Source: Ampelocalamus luodianensis
Taxonomy: Eukaryota; Streptophyta; Magnoliopsida; Poales; Poaceae
Direction of reading: 5' to 3'
NCBI GenBank assembly: GCA_036346255.1
Contig: CM070618.1
Location: 59,593,655-59,657,654 of the forward strand
Length of the DNA stretch: 64,000 bases
Part shown: positions 1-12,749 of the stretch, in pieces
Layout: every line of letters begins with the position of its first letter
Position numbering within the stretch: position 1 is the stretch's first letter
The notes under the pieces: generated by a model
Databases searched by the model: none
Told to the model about the DNA's origin: nothing
What the model saw: the letters and a program-made list of their open reading frames with translations, nothing else
Made by a program: the position numbers and the translations under genes

Positions 1-3000
1 AAATTGCTTTCTATGAGTAATTTGTATCTTTTGATGTATTGAATAGCTTTGCAATTGATGTAAAGTAGTATTATATGCTTATGTTAGAATAAAGGGCCTC
101 CCACTTTATCTCGCCCTAGGGCTTCTAAAATACCAGGAACGGCCCTGTATACCCAGCAGCTACCTATCACAGCCACTGGTCAATCGTGCGTCAGATCATT
201 TCCGCAACATCCAAAAACGTGTGCTATGGCCATTGGAACTGCCCGACTAATTCCGTTGATTGATATGAGGTCGGGCCCCTAGCTAGCTTCCGATTAGTTA
301 ATTAATAATCAGCTCGTTATCCGATCTGCGCTAGATCGCCCGTGACCAGCTGGACCAACCCAAATCTCCCGCGCGTGCGCCGGAAAGCCACGCCTTATCC
401 AATCCCCAAACATTGTTCCGATTAAATTTGCTAATCCGTTCCAAATGGTCTCGTTTGTTTATGTTTTGTTTCCTTGTGAACTCTGATCCCACCCGGTTTG
501 GCCGACCAGCTAGCGACCCGGCCGGGTACGGACTCTCGCTTTCCCCAACGACCCAACGGCCGATTCATCGCCAACGCATGCACCGGGCTGGACCCTCCCG
601 ACGTGCTGCGACTGCGACCGACCGACGGTGCGAAATTTGACAAAATATCACGACGAACCCCTGGCCGGCCGCACGGCAAACTCGCGAAGCAACCGCCGAT
701 GGTTGGTACGCGCGCCGGCGCGCGCCCGCCCCACGATACGGTGCTGGCCGAGGCTTCGGCAATCCGCACGCGCGTCGCCACTTCCGTTTTTCACGGAAAA
801 GCTACAAAACGCTATAACGTTTTAATCTCATTCAATGGGGTAACAATCAGTCGTTGTATTAGAGCCGTGAGATACCATGTTTACTTTACGCACATTCAAC
901 ATAAGTTTCTGTTCTTGCATACCTCCCACGCATATGCATCTCCCCTCAATTCGCTAGCGGTGACCAGCATGTAAGAGATGTGAGTGGGCGCGGCGGCAAC
1001 GGTTGCGACGGCGAGTGAATGTCGTGTGCGGGATCGGTGGCGAGTAGGCATGAGGCGGCAACAACCGGCGTGCGGTGGCGGCGAACGGCGGCAACGGCCG
1101 GCGTGCGGTGGCGGCGGTGCCTGCGATGGGCGGCTGCTGCGACACATGCGAGCCTATCGGCGGCAGCGAGGAGTGGGTGTGGAGGCAGCGGAGGCCGAGA
1201 AATGAATCGGTCGGTGGTGGCTACGATAGGCGCGTGGGCGGGTGACAGTCGGGACTGCGATGTAGGCCTAACGATGGAGATCAAGGAGGGCATGACGGAG
1301 GCGGCATGCGGTGGCTCAATTTGCGCCATAACTTGCAAAATTACAGGTTTATGTTTGAAACTCCTTGAAATCTGCTTAAACCTTCATAAAACTTGAAACC
1401 TACTCAAAAACTTTTCTAAAACTTTTTGAAACCCACCTCTAAAGCTTTTAAGTTTCTGATTTGATGGTTGAAATTTTGAAGTTTCTGTTTTGAAAATTGA
1501 GGTTTCATCAAAGTTTTAGTTTGAATCTAAAGTTTCATTGAACTTTATATTTGTGAAACTTGAGGTTTCATTAAATTTTCATCGAAGTTTAATAGAGTTT
1601 CAACTAAAACCTTATAAAACTTAAGGAAACTACCGTACAGTCGAAATGCATTCCAACGTATAGTGTGGACTAGTAATTCTCTATTAGTTAAACTTGAAAC
1701 CTCGTAGTACCTATAACCCGATGAACCCAAATGCTATAGCGTGAGCCAGCAGTTTTTTTTTTTTTTTTTGCAAAACGCACGAGGTTGCCAAATTCGCTCG
1801 CGAGTCGCCGGCCGCTGTACCGGCGGTTTCTATCCGTGGACATTTGGTCGTGGGGCGCGGGCTGCATGCAGGCGCGTTGGACTTCCTGGTGCGCGCGCGG
1901 ATCGACTTGAACGCGGATGATGTGAGCCGGGGCGACACGTCGGAATGTGCTGGAGAGACCGCGAGCGTCGGGCGGAATTTGACGGTGACGGTGCGCCCGA
2001 TCGGTCCGTGCCACGGGGGTTGGTGCGTGGGGGAGGACGGACGCGGACCAGTTCGGTGATTTGACCGGGGGGGTGATCCGCGCCTGTGTGCATGTCCTGG
2101 CGGTATGGGTTGTTTTGATAGGTCTTTCGGTAGTTGCGAGATCCGCGCGGGATCCTGTTTGCTCGGCGCGCGTGCTGGTCGTGCTACTGTGTTATGGCAC
2201 AGCGACATGCGGGCGCGAATGGTTGGGCCGGCGCCTGGAGCGGACGTGCACACGATGGCAACGGGGCCTGTTGTTTGGGATTGATTTGCATGGTCTGTCC
2301 ATTAGCTCTCTGCACACGTAGTGTCGGTCACTTCTGTCTTTGTTCAGGTTGCCAGAAGTGAAGCATTCTCTTGTGCCTCGCAACATTCCTCTTTCGGTGG
2401 CGAGCGCCGACCTAGGATGCTCTTCGAGGTGTGCTAACTGCCATTCTGCCAAGTAGAAAAATCCAACCGCAGCCCCCAACAAAAAGTGCACTTACTTTAC
2501 TTTCCACACGTAACAAATAGATACATCTTATTTTACATAATATTTCTCAGATGTGTATGGAGTAAATTAGAAGTACAAATACGAAAAGGTAGTTAATGGC
2601 AACCATGCATGCATATAATTAGTTCAAAATGTATTCCACAATCAACACATCTAAGTAACATATAGCGCATGATATCTAAATAATGGTATTTGGCCAGGTC
2701 TGTACGGTGAGGGTGTGCATGATGATCAACCGCACATGGCCTAATTAAGGGGCCTATTTTCAGTCTAACATTTGATTATTAATTGGTTAATCCTGGTATT
2801 AGTACATGTTGTTCCATCGAGTTTCTCTTTCTCGTTTCATTTTCTTTTGTTGTTTCACAAACACGGCTACTACTATCTCCTAGTTACTGTAAGCAAGATT
2901 AATTCTCCCTACTGAATTCTCATTCTAATGATGGTGTCACTTATTGTGAGTTCAAGACCTCAAGCACATAATTTTTTCTCTCAAGTTTGTGTTGTTGTCT

Positions 3001-3298
3001 TGTACTTTTGATCTTTGTACATCATCGTCATTGGACTCTGGTGTTGTGTCACTTATTCGCCGCAATGGACCATTTGTCTTGCGTCGGGGCCACTGGGAAC
3101 CATACGTGCACGGTTGCGGTTGTGCCTAGCCGTTGTTCTTATTTTTTAATACTACTCCACTTATTATTGCAATTATTTCTTGTATTTGTGCATATAGGTG
3201 GTGTTCTATTTTTCGACAATGTTTCCAAGAAATTAACTTTGATTATTATGTTGGTGAGGTCACGTCGACATTTTTAACGTTGAGCGTGTTACCTTAGT
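1..3298. other. gene-free intergenic DNA
   Basis: No open frame here shows a recognisable domain, and the longest frames overlap on both strands in GC-rich patches (about 480-780, 980-1330 and 1780-2300), as expected by chance in GC-rich DNA. About 1340-1710 is a skewed stretch rich in short words such as aaacttgaaacc. About 75-150 resembles the terminal region of hAT-like elements (a ggccctg motif beside gccctaggg), but I found no partner end. The right part (2900-3298) is AT-rich and ends at the target duplication of the neighbouring solo LTR. Confidence 0.5.
1753..1769. repeat. T17 homopolymer (A17 on minus strand)
   Basis: This is an uninterrupted run of 17 T. Read on the minus strand it is a poly(A) tract at the end of a GC-rich block (about 1770-2300). 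A retroposed copy on the minus strand would look like this, but no coding sequence or flanking duplication is visible, so that origin is only a possibility. Confidence 0.6.
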
Positions 3299-3303
3299 AG
3301 TAA

Positions 3304-6300
3304 TGTGGGGACCCGAGTTATCTCCGTAAGACCGAGACTAATCAAGGTCTTAGAGACACAACTCTAGATCTCCGGTAAATGGATTTCAACTTAACTCGGT
3401 CTAAATGAGAGACTTAACTAAAATTTAGAGCCCCAACGATCATGCGCGCTCCTGCAGGAGCACTACATGATTGTTGGTTCTCCAACGATCCAAGCGCTAC
3501 ACTTAGTGAGTTAAATAGAAAGCCATGAACAATGAGCATGACCTATATTGGCTCCCAAGATCGCGACCAATATATTCATACCCTTATTACAACGTTGATC
3601 ACATCCATACAACTTTCATGCATAATTAGTGCAAAAGTTTACAACACGAGTTTCAAGTATACAAATACATAAGTGGCGACGGCCAAATTAAACAAGTCTA
3701 ATAGCGGAAGCGAGCAAATAAACCAAAAGGCCAGTGGTGGTATGCCCACAACCCATCGACAACCGAGGGGATTAAATGATAACACGCTACTCATCGGTGT
3801 CGACTAAATCGACACCGACAAGCTCGTCGGTCTCGATATCTTCCTCACATGTAAAGCGACAAACATCCGTTTGAGTACAAAAAGGGTACTGCAAGTCTTA
3901 CACAAATAAAAATAGTTATGCATAAGGTTATCCAAAGGAAGGGCTTATATTGGCTTAGTTTTGCGAAAGAGCGCAGCAGTGTACACCCTACACATACTAG
4001 TTTTGCAAGTGCCATCTAAAAATCAAATTTGAGGTAGAAGTAAAGCATGTGAATAAATAATAAATTCCATAACAAATAAATCGTACCAAAAACAAAGTGG
4101 CGGTCCACTTTGATACAACAACAAGCATGAACATCTCATTCATGTCGATACAAGTTATAACCACAATTTTAATTTCAAGTCTAACAATAAGCGACCATAA
4201 GTTTCAAGCGGTCGTCCATAACAGTGGACACGGCTATTCGAATAGATTTATACCTGCGGGTGTACTACTTTACCCACACGACTCGATTAGCAGTAAGCCT
4301 CCGGATGCCTCGAACAATGACACACTTCCTTTGGTATGCGGTAGGGAGAATCGAGATACTGGTTGTTTTCAGCAAGAAAACCCTATTGAGCTAAGCCCCC
4401 CATGTGAGATGTTTCCGGTCTTAGTACAAGTAGCGTATAGCACTTGCTAAGGGGCTCACACGTTATATTGAAAATACCGACGCAACATAAAGGGTAATTG
4501 GTGCTCCCATGCACACTACAGAATATTACATCGGCTCCTAAGGACAAATGATCAAACACAAATGCCCCTACACCACCATGGGACTTAACACAATAAGACC
4601 TTCCCCTTACTTAACCGTACAACACCCATATACCGCGTGTGATAGCACGAGTGTTGCTTCAAAAGCAGGTACCCAAAGTTTGGTCCTTAATTGTCCGGAC
4701 AAGTCAACCACATACCCAAATCTAGTGCACAAAGCACCATCATTAACCAACACTTGTCCGACCAAAACTTCTTTAAAATGACAAAAAATCAACTCATAAA
4801 ACAGATCACGAAGATCTGAAACGAAAGTATATAATGAGTGTGGTGTTTGTCCCATAATTGTCGGGTTATTCGACAATCAAACTACGGTTCTAGACTTGCA
4901 TGGCTAAACAACGCGAGTAATATAACTTCACACACCCTATCATAAGCATTTCAAGATCTGGAATAATTCATAGATAGCCACAATGACAAGATAATAGGAT
5001 GTGTCTAACTACTCATCACCAAAAATAGCGACATTATAAAATAGCATGCAAACAATTATCATTGCATCTACCTTAACAAAACTGGGATCAAATATGATGC
5101 AAAAGAAAGTTCAAAGGATGCTTGCTTGCTGGAAAAGTAGTTGTTCACTCTCGGTAGCGTAGGAGTCAATATCAAAAGGCTCGGTATTTAGATAAATACA
5201 ATACAGAATGAACAGAAATACCTCAAAAATTAAAATGCTAAAAATGTATGATTTTTCTACAGTAGCTAAGTCATGATTTTAGAAGATTTTTGGTGAAAAA
5301 TTATTCCATTTTGATTTAGGGTGTGAAAACTATAAAGGTTTGAAGTTCGATTATTGGTATGTCCGTTTTGAGTAATTTAATTCTGAGGTGAAAATTTGTA
5401 GAGTAGTGGTGAGTACATGGATTGCATGGATAAATAAACAATATTATTACAAGTTCAAAACAGTTGAGTTTGCTTCAATTGGAGTTTTCAAGAATTACTT
5501 ATGAATTTTTAAAATTATCAGCCTTTTTCTATTGTACAAATAATAGTGCTAATAGCTCATTGTCCAAAATGATGCTCTCTGTTGCATAGACATATTTGAA
5601 ACCAATTTTAATATAATGTTAATTAAAAATAAAAATTATCGAAGCGGTTTCACTTATTTTAGAGTTAAAATGAATTAGTTATGTATTTTCAAAGTTATAC
5701 ATGTTTCTGATGCACAATTAATTCGTTTTCAGATTTTATAAAGTATTTACTCCTTTTCTTACGGCGCTAGCCTAGCGCGATCAGCGACTAGCGGGCGGTG
5801 AATAGCACAACTTTCTTTTTAACTCGGACTTTTAATTTGGCGCCGACATGTGGTCCCGCCGTCGACGATCCACACGGACTTGGTCCACGTGCCCATGTGC
5901 ACGGTGCACGGGCTTAAGGCCTAGGGCCCACATGTCGATCACCTTCGCTTTGGTTTAACTCCGCGTTTTACGTATCGGGCCCGCGTGTAAGTGAAACATC
6001 TCCGTAGCTAAGACATCATTTAACGGCTAAGCCAATCATTAGGTAATTAAAGCTCGTCATTTGCCGTAACCTCCCGGCTCTGATCTTGGTGAGTACGACA
6101 ACGCTCAGCGGTTGCTGGCGGTTCGGCCGTGAACAGTCACGCGGCGCCAACCAAGGGCATAAGCAATGCACAATAGTATGGCGCTCCTAATGAGAGGTCT
6201 CGGCGGCGAGTCGGCTGCGCGCGGCTAGCCGGAGTTAAGCGGCGACAAACTTACGACAAAACCGCAACAAGCAAAGTAAAGCTCGCGACAATCAACAAGC

Positions 6301-7790
6301 GAGTGCCCGGGTCCTAGGGACTATCGGTGAGCTACGAGCAAGGTAGGGTGCTCGAGGAAGCTCGAAGTCTTTGGAGGCTGCGTCGTGCGGGAGAAGGAAA
6401 TGTTGACAATACGGCCGCGAGAGAGGATCCCGAGCAAACCGAGTGAAATGAGCGATCAAGATGGCTTATAGATCACTGAGGAAGCTAAAGAAACAAGGGA
6501 TTGACAAAGGTTTACCGAATCCAAGTGGGAGATGAAAAGTTGCTCCACGGCCAAGAATGATGCAAACCGATTCACAAAGGTCTGGTGCATTACCCAATTA
6601 AGTTTAGGGGTTTCTCTCGGGGATCTAAAACACATAATATGACGCGCTAAGTCGAGGAAAATACCTCTCGTGAGACGAAGAGAACCGAAAGATGTCCTCG
6701 GTGCGCTCGGACGTGAGCTAGAGCTCGAGGACACACGAAACTACAAGTCGAAACAAGGGTGGAATTAGAAAAAATGGATACGGGGATGAGCGGTGAGTAG
6801 AGAGGAACACCGGAGAGACTTACCCATGAGAGAACACAAACCAGCCTCCCTCTCCTCGGTCAACAGAGGAGAGTGAGGAGAAGGAGGGTGCAAGGGTGTT
6901 AAGCCGGGCGATGGCGGCGGGAGGCGGCGTTATGCGGGAACGCTCGGGTGGCCAACGGCGGCGGCGGATTGACGGCGTCGAGTTGCCGTTCGGCGCGTCG
7001 GAGAACACGGCGCGTGCGCACGCGTGTTCGAGGGCTGCGGCGAGAGGTAGGAGACGAGTCGACATGTAAGGCCCACCGTGTCGTGAGACAAGCGGTGCGC
7101 GCGCAAGCCGCGAGATGATCGGTTCGATGCGCACGTTGGATCTTAGCTGGACGGCTTAGATTCAGAGGGTGATCGGACTGGTCGGAAGGGGTACGCGATC
7201 AGGACCGTCGATTTCTCATCGGGCGGTAGACCTCGGTTGGGTTCGGCGCAGTGCGTTTAGGGGTTAGGTTTAGCCAGAAGTGCGGTCGGGCTCGAGCCAA
7301 AGGAACGATGGCTAGGTTTGGTTTAGGGTTTTGGTGATATTTAAATTGCTTTGCCTACCTTGACAAGAGGCTTAAAAATATAAATAAAATTCCTAAAAAT
7401 GTGAAATAAATCACAGAGGTTCCTGGGTAAGTCTAGTGTCCATAAAAATTATTGGACCCTACTGTTTAATATATATTTTGCAATATATATATTCAAACTT
7501 AGGCTTGGTCTTTTAATTGTGTTTGAATTTTCTTAGGGTTCAAACAAGTCCCAAAAATTTGGAAAAAATCATATTAATTCATGATAATTAATATAGTATT
7601 TGAATAAATTATTTTCAGAGGTACTTTAGTAGCATTTATTTCAGTTTTTAGTTTAGGGTTCAATTTAAAGTGTATGTTTCAAGTGTATTTTGAGATTTTC
7701 CAAGTACAATATTTAATTAAAAAGTTTCAAAACATGATGCATGCTAATGAGATACATAATAATCTTCTTTATTAGTTTGGGGATGTGACA
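3304..7790 (-). mobile_element. solo LTR of a Tekay/Del-like Ty3/Gypsy element (4.49 kb)
   Basis: The sequence begins TGTGGGGACCCGAG and ends GGGGATGTGACA. Read on the minus strand it runs TGTCACATCCCC to GGTCCCCACA, a typical TG...CA LTR. It is flanked by the perfect 5-bp duplication AGTAA (3299-3303 and 7791-7795), the footprint of a Gypsy integrase. There is no second LTR or internal domain, so it is a solo LTR left by recombination between the two LTRs. At 4487 bp it is unusually long. Blocks inside it, such as the one around 4230-4400 containing attcgaatag and ttcctttggtatgcgg, recur in inverted orientation in the 5.08-kb LTR at 21970-27053 (around 26200-26300). The two are therefore related Tekay/Del-type LTRs, the lineage known for the longest LTRs in grasses. 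No gene lies inside. Confidence 0.85.
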
Positions 7791-7795
7791 AGTAA

Positions 7796-9050
7796 CATCG
7801 ACAACTTTGATGTTCATTTTCCTCGTACAGTGTCTGATGATAATTTTAGCACAGGGCCCTTAAAATGTCAGGTATGGTCCTGTCTTTGGCCAAATAAATG
7901 ATATGTTCTCATTGTCAAGAAAAACAAAAATAAAATTACTAATGCCCACAGCGTGGAAATGAGAGGGAAAATTGAAGAAAAAGAGAGATGCATGGTTGGT
8001 TGTTGATCGAGCCCCTAAAAACACAATCTACGTTATTGAGATCATGTACTGATGGGCACATCTAAACCAGTTGTTTAAGCAATATTCTCCTTGACGAAAC
8101 AGCGTGTACCTATTGTTTAGGGGTTAGCGTTAGTTGGTTTAATCATATCACTCGGCCGATCAAGTGAAGTCGTCTCGAGCCCCGAGTCCCGAGCCCAGTA
8201 ACTACCACGACTGTGCTGGGCCCGGCGCACCATCAGCGGGCCACGTGCACCCGGGCCTCCCGGGCTATCGGCAGGATAGGCAACGTGGTGGGAGGGGCAC
8301 CCACCGACCGCGCACCCCCTAGGCCCCTACTGCCCGGTGGGGCCCGGAACCGATCCACCGCAGCGTTACGTGGCGCTCCGTACGGCCCACCTCCTGGAAA
8401 GCAGGATTTAGATCATTTGATATTGCAAAGAAACGGTAGAAAGGAATATTATCGTGACATTACGATAATCTTGTCTTTCATTTTTTGATCTAATAGTTAC
8501 AAATCAATATCATGATACTGTAACACGTGACATTACTGAGAATAACATCCCTTTTGCTGGCTCTTAGGATCTCCCCCCACCCCCACCCCCACCCCAGCCT
8601 GCGGACCCAAAATCCTATATTTGTCTCTGTCCCCTCCTCTCCTCCGCACGTCCCTTCCTTCCCGTGGATCATCATGCAGGATTGCAAATAGGCCATATTA
8701 CCGCCTCAACGTTCCAATCCACCAAATTACTGCTACCACACCACACCACACCACACTACCCCTGCTACTTGGTTGGGTTATCATAATATCATGCATGCAT
8801 GTTACTGCTGTGTAGCATTTTGTTTTGCATACAGGGCATGCAGCTAATGTACGAGGTACAGTAGCATACACTATCAAAATAATAGCGTTACGTGGAAGGG
8901 CATTCTCAGATCGTCTCAGTGTATGCATGTATTCGATCAGTGTCGACTACTATACCTAAAAGATACTGATTCATGAGGTCCATCCTACCACTGTGGAATC
9001 GCTATTACTATGTATGTACATGGTGTTGAAGGTCTCAAAATTCAAAATTA
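7796..9050. other. intergenic DNA with a GC-rich island
   Basis: This stretch is AT-rich apart from a GC-rich island at about 8150-8400 (many gggccc and ccggg words). The island contains a 91-codon frame without any recognisable domain. A motif near 7851-7895 (cagggcccttaaaatgtc, later tcctgtc) resembles hAT-type terminal sequence, but no matching end was found. I see no gene. Confidence 0.4.
8571..8598 (-). repeat. C-rich run, G-quadruplex-capable on the minus strand
   Basis: The plus strand reads as successive blocks of four to six C separated by single A residues. The minus strand therefore has at least four G-runs of four or more with one-base loops, which fits the standard intramolecular G-quadruplex pattern. 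Nothing nearby shows that it belongs to a promoter. Confidence 0.6.
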
Positions 9051-9193
9051 TACTCTCTCTGTTTCATAATATTTGACACTCTTGACTCTAACATCGTAAT
9101 ATTTGACCAATAAGATTTTTTCTAATATTTAGTTTGGTTGTATTAAATACAAATTTTTATAGCATTATAATTTCATAACATTTTATAAATGTA

Positions 9194-10626
9194 CTACATC
9201 TGGTTCACAAAAATAAGTCATTTTAGACATCGATATAATCTTCAAAATACAACTTTGATCACTAATTATTATTATAATATATTTGTAAAACCTAATAAAA
9301 TTATAATATTATGAAAGTACTTTTTGAGATGAATCTACACATATAATTTTCATGTATCTAATATAAATATTTAAAAAGGTATCGACAGCCAAAGTTCTTA
9401 AAGCTTAACTGCATGTATTCCAACTACTACAAAACAGGTCATAATAGACGGTTCATCACAGACGGTTCTTTTGGAACCGTCTGTGTTGTTATATCAAAGA
9501 CGGTTCGTATTAAGAACCGTCTGTGATGATATACTTATCACAGACGGTTCATAATACGAACCGCCTGTGATATGTCATCACAGACGGTTTTTGTATGAAA
9601 TCGTCTGTGATTCGCAGCGCAGGAGGCGGGAGTTCGAAAATTTTTGAACGTGTGCGCGGGAGGCAAAGTATTTTGACGCTATCCTTATATATTATAGCTA
9701 CCCCAGCGTTGTCTTCCTCTCCCTCGGCTCCTTTGGGACCTCAGGCTGGCTCTCATCCTTCCTTCCCTCCTCCTTTGCTCCACTGCATGCCGCCTCCTCG
9801 ACCGAGCCTCCGGCCCTTAACACAACGCCACCACCCGTCGCCGCCTTGCTCCGCCCTCTTCTCCAGTCACCACCTCCAACTTGCGCTCTACCCGGCTCAG
9901 TCCTCCCTCTGCTCTCCTCCTTCCCTTTTTTGTTTCATATTGAGTATTATTTATCTTTTGATGTTTCTTGATTTTGATTTAAGCGCTTTTGAGATTGCTT
10001 GATGTGGTTTGTTCTATGCATGAAAAAGGGCGAAGCCGCTAGTGTGGGGTTCTTGGTGATCATGTATCTTTGAGAGAGGTGGATCTTTGAAAAAGGGAGG
10101 AGGAAGGAAGGATGAGCCGTGTAGAAGGTCCTAAGGTGCATTCCTATATTATTCTTCTTTGGTGGAATTGTAGATGGCCGTAGCTATACTAGATGGCTCG
10201 ATGTGCTACACAATGTGTTAGTGGGTTCTTGGTGATCATGTTTGGGTGTGCTAGATAGCACGGTGCTCCATAATGTGTCTTTGCAAACAACTTTATTCTA
10301 TGTAGAATGGAAACAACATATGCCTTTTTTTGCAATATAAAAACTATCACGAGCAGTTACGAATAAGAACCGTTTGTGATAAATTATCACAGACGGTTCT
10401 TGTTAAAAACCGTCTGTGAAAATAGACTATCACAGATGGTTATCACAGACGGTTGGTAACTAGAACGATTTGCTCATGCGTGTTGTGACTTATCACGACG
10501 GTTTTTAACCGTCGTGATAACCGCCGATTATCATAGACGCACAAAAACACAGGCGGTTCGAACCGTGCGTGATGATATTACGTAGTAGTGTCCAAAACAA
10601 CTTGTTTTTTTTTAAACTGGAGGGAG
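9194..10626. mobile_element. Stowaway-like MITE interrupted by a CACTA element
   Basis: The left terminus CTACATCTGGTTCACAAAAA and the right terminus ...AAACTGGAGGGAG form imperfect inverted repeats of the CTCCCTCCGTT type. They are flanked by TA on both sides (9192-9193 and 10627-10628), the Stowaway/Mariner target duplication. Removing the nested CACTA element and its 3-bp duplication leaves about 261 bp, a normal Stowaway size. Related fragments lie at about 52130-52275 and 58235-58350. Confidence 0.65.
9422..10590. mobile_element. non-autonomous CACTA (En/Spm-type) element
   Basis: The termini are aACTACTACAAAA on the left (first base C changed to A) and ...GTAGTAGTG on the right, which is CACTACTAC inverted. 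The 3-bp duplication TCC flanks both ends (9419-9421 and 10591-10593), as CACTA transposases leave. Both subterminal regions carry many direct and inverted copies of atcacagacggttc (about 9440-9610 and 10340-10560), the usual arrangement of transposase-binding repeats. The interior has no transposase gene. About 9660-9950 is a GC-rich, CT-rich, promoter- or leader-like stretch beginning with TTATATATTATAGC that may be captured host DNA. Confidence 0.8.
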
Positions 10627-10672
10627 TATTACATAATATATCGTCAAACTTTAACTGTGAAATGTCAAGAGT

Positions 10673-12474
10673 ATAATAAGTACGACACAAAGTAACAAGC
10701 GTGTAGACTCGGTAAAAGTCGTCAAAATTTATCACTCGCTGAATGATACTGCTGGGTTGTTGGGAGGCAAAATAGCAACAGTGCCATTATCTTAGCACTC
10801 GCTGCAACGTGGGGACAATGGTTCACTACTGGAGCACACCAGATCCTGCATGCAATCCAGCGCCGCGAGTATAATGACGTGCTGTGTGGCCATGCATGTG
10901 GCGCGCGCATTGCATCTGTTTGCGCAGCGCCATTCGGGGCTAGTTTTTTGCGATCCCCAATTGTTAGTTTGGTCCCGTGTTTGCAAGAATCCAAATGGAT
11001 GGACTCGTTAATTGAAGCATGTGCACGTCACGTTGTCATCTTCTCCCTGTTTCTTCTTTCTCTAGGACCATGGCCAGGCTCACTCCCCGTGGCTACAATG
11101 AATCATGGCTCATGCATGCATGTAGTTGGATCGTTTATTGCGCGATCGAATCACACTGTTTTCAGATTATTTTCCTTTCAAAGGACGGCGGCTTGGCCTG
11201 GTTTTGAGGAGGGTGTTCATTTTCACCGACTGGGTTTGATTCTTAGGATCGATCGTTTGGCCACACTCTGGACCTCCACAATCTTTGGTACGTGTAACTG
11301 GACGCACACATGTGCACGTGGTGTGAGTGGACGTGCTTCATAAAAGCTAGGTTCAACATTTAGCCCAATCATAGAGCCTAAATTTCCACAGCTTGTCAAA
11401 CTTTGATCTTATGAGGTTAAATTTCTTGCTCCTAGTCCAGCCCTGGTCCCATGCAACGACACCAGTGAAGTCAAACGTACCAGTGTACCACAGCGTCGTG
11501 TCAATGACACATTGCTAAACCATTTTCCAAGAACTCAGCTAACCTTTTATACCGTGACTTGGTCGACTAACTTCTTTTCGATGTGTCCCTACACGCCTAC
11601 TAGCTTAGCTACTGCCATTCATTAATTACATTATCATTGACTAATTAAAACGGGCGTTGAAGAGAATAGAGTAGAAATGTACTCCGATCAAATTGACGAA
11701 CTTCTGTAAAGGGAGTACAAGAATTCACGTACATCACATTTAAGTCGTCCGATCATGTGAGAGAAACTTTTCTTCGGTTTGACACTAGCAGCCCAGTCAA
11801 TGACAACACCCGCAGAAAAGCTTACCTTCGTAGGATCACTGCTTGTACGTTATGTTAGATCAGAAGGATGAGATTGATTCCTGCACAGACCAGTCATCTA
11901 TATATTATTATATGGTCGAAAGTTAAAGTTCTTTTATTTTAAACCGAGTTAAATATTTTCGCTTGATACAATGATACGTAAAGAAGCCTTAAACACCGCT
12001 AAACTAGCTACCGCCAATTATCCAAAGCTTGACAAATATTTAACGTTGTAACGACCAATGCGGCGGCGGCGTCGTGCGGTGGCGTTCGGTTTCGATCGGG
12101 CGTGGCGGCGGCAAAATTAAGACCTCAACATGGCGACGGCTGAGCGTGCGGCCGGCATATACTAACAAGACCAGTTTTGGACGTACGTACGTGCGCTTCC
12201 GACCTCTCAAGGTAGCGCGGCGCGCGCGACGTCGTGTCTGAATGCGCGATGCTTTGGTAGTAAGAGACTTGCAGCGAGCGAAAACGAATCTCGGTGTGGC
12301 AAAAGGAAAAGATGCGCTGATGCGCTTAGTCTTAGACAGCGAAACCATTGAGCTAGGGGCACGCATGCAACTAGATGTCGGAACGTCATATGTCACGACG
12401 AATTCAACTAGAAAGTGCGTCGGTCAAATTATTCGATATACTCTGCTGGCATATCGGATAATCCGATACATATG
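10673..12474. other. gene-free intergenic DNA
   Basis: This is mixed-composition DNA with several catgcatg palindromes (for example near 11110) and no frame with a recognisable domain. The 154-codon frame at 10879-11343 has no recognisable domain, no supporting splice structure and an overlapping frame on the other strand. I regard it as chance. Confidence 0.45.
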
Positions 12475-12479
12475 CAGAG

Positions 12480-12660
12480 GTGAGAGTCGGGCCATGCGGT
12501 ACGGTACGAGCACGACAGGTCACGATACGATGAGCTCTTCGGGTCGTGCTGTGCCGGCATGGACAGCCACCGCCGAGGTCCAGCATGACACATTGGTCCA
12601 CCGTACCGCCGTGGGGTCGTGCCACCACGGGCACGGCACACGGCCCCTGTAGCTCGCCTG
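12480..12660. repeat. left subterminal region of the hAT element
   Basis: The segment contains many copies of short words such as ggtacgg, cgtgc, cacggca and gtcgtgc, matched in inverted form at about 48640-48820. hAT elements usually carry such motif clusters near their ends as transposase-binding sites. The inverted pairing of the two regions supports the proposed element boundaries. Confidence 0.55.
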
Positions 12661-12749
12661 CCTCCGCCCTCCTTGGCTATGTTGTGTGTTTGCCCGCCCC
12701 TGCTTGCCTCAGCCGCCTCCTGCCTCGGCCGTCACTGCCGAGGGAGAGG

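Larger units (their letters stand above)
9051..10672. mobile_element. outer Stowaway-like MITE, interrupted; right end approximate
   Basis: The left edge TACTCTCTCTGTTTCATAAT resembles the CTCCCTCYGTTTC-type terminus of Stowaway MITEs. After the nested insertion, 10629-10672 reads as its degraded remainder (an inverted echo of the actcttgac motif near 9077). The element was broken by the MITE at 9194-10626. The right terminus is poorly preserved, so the end is an estimate. Confidence 0.4.

Noticed and set aside
75..150. Possible hAT terminus, with a similar motif near 7850
   Set aside because: The two motifs are in the same orientation and not inverted, so they cannot be the two ends of one element. 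Neither has a target duplication.
413..974. Overlapping frames of up to 158 codons on both strands
   Set aside because: GC-rich DNA gives long frames by chance. There are no domains, and the two strands are equally open.
946..1396. Four overlapping frames in a gcggtggcgg-rich patch
   Set aside because: They are products of a low-complexity GC-rich stretch, with Ala/Pro/Arg-rich translations on both strands.
10879..11343. 154-codon plus frame with hydrophobic segments
   Set aside because: No recognisable domain, no promoter or splice context, and an overlapping minus frame. Probably chance.
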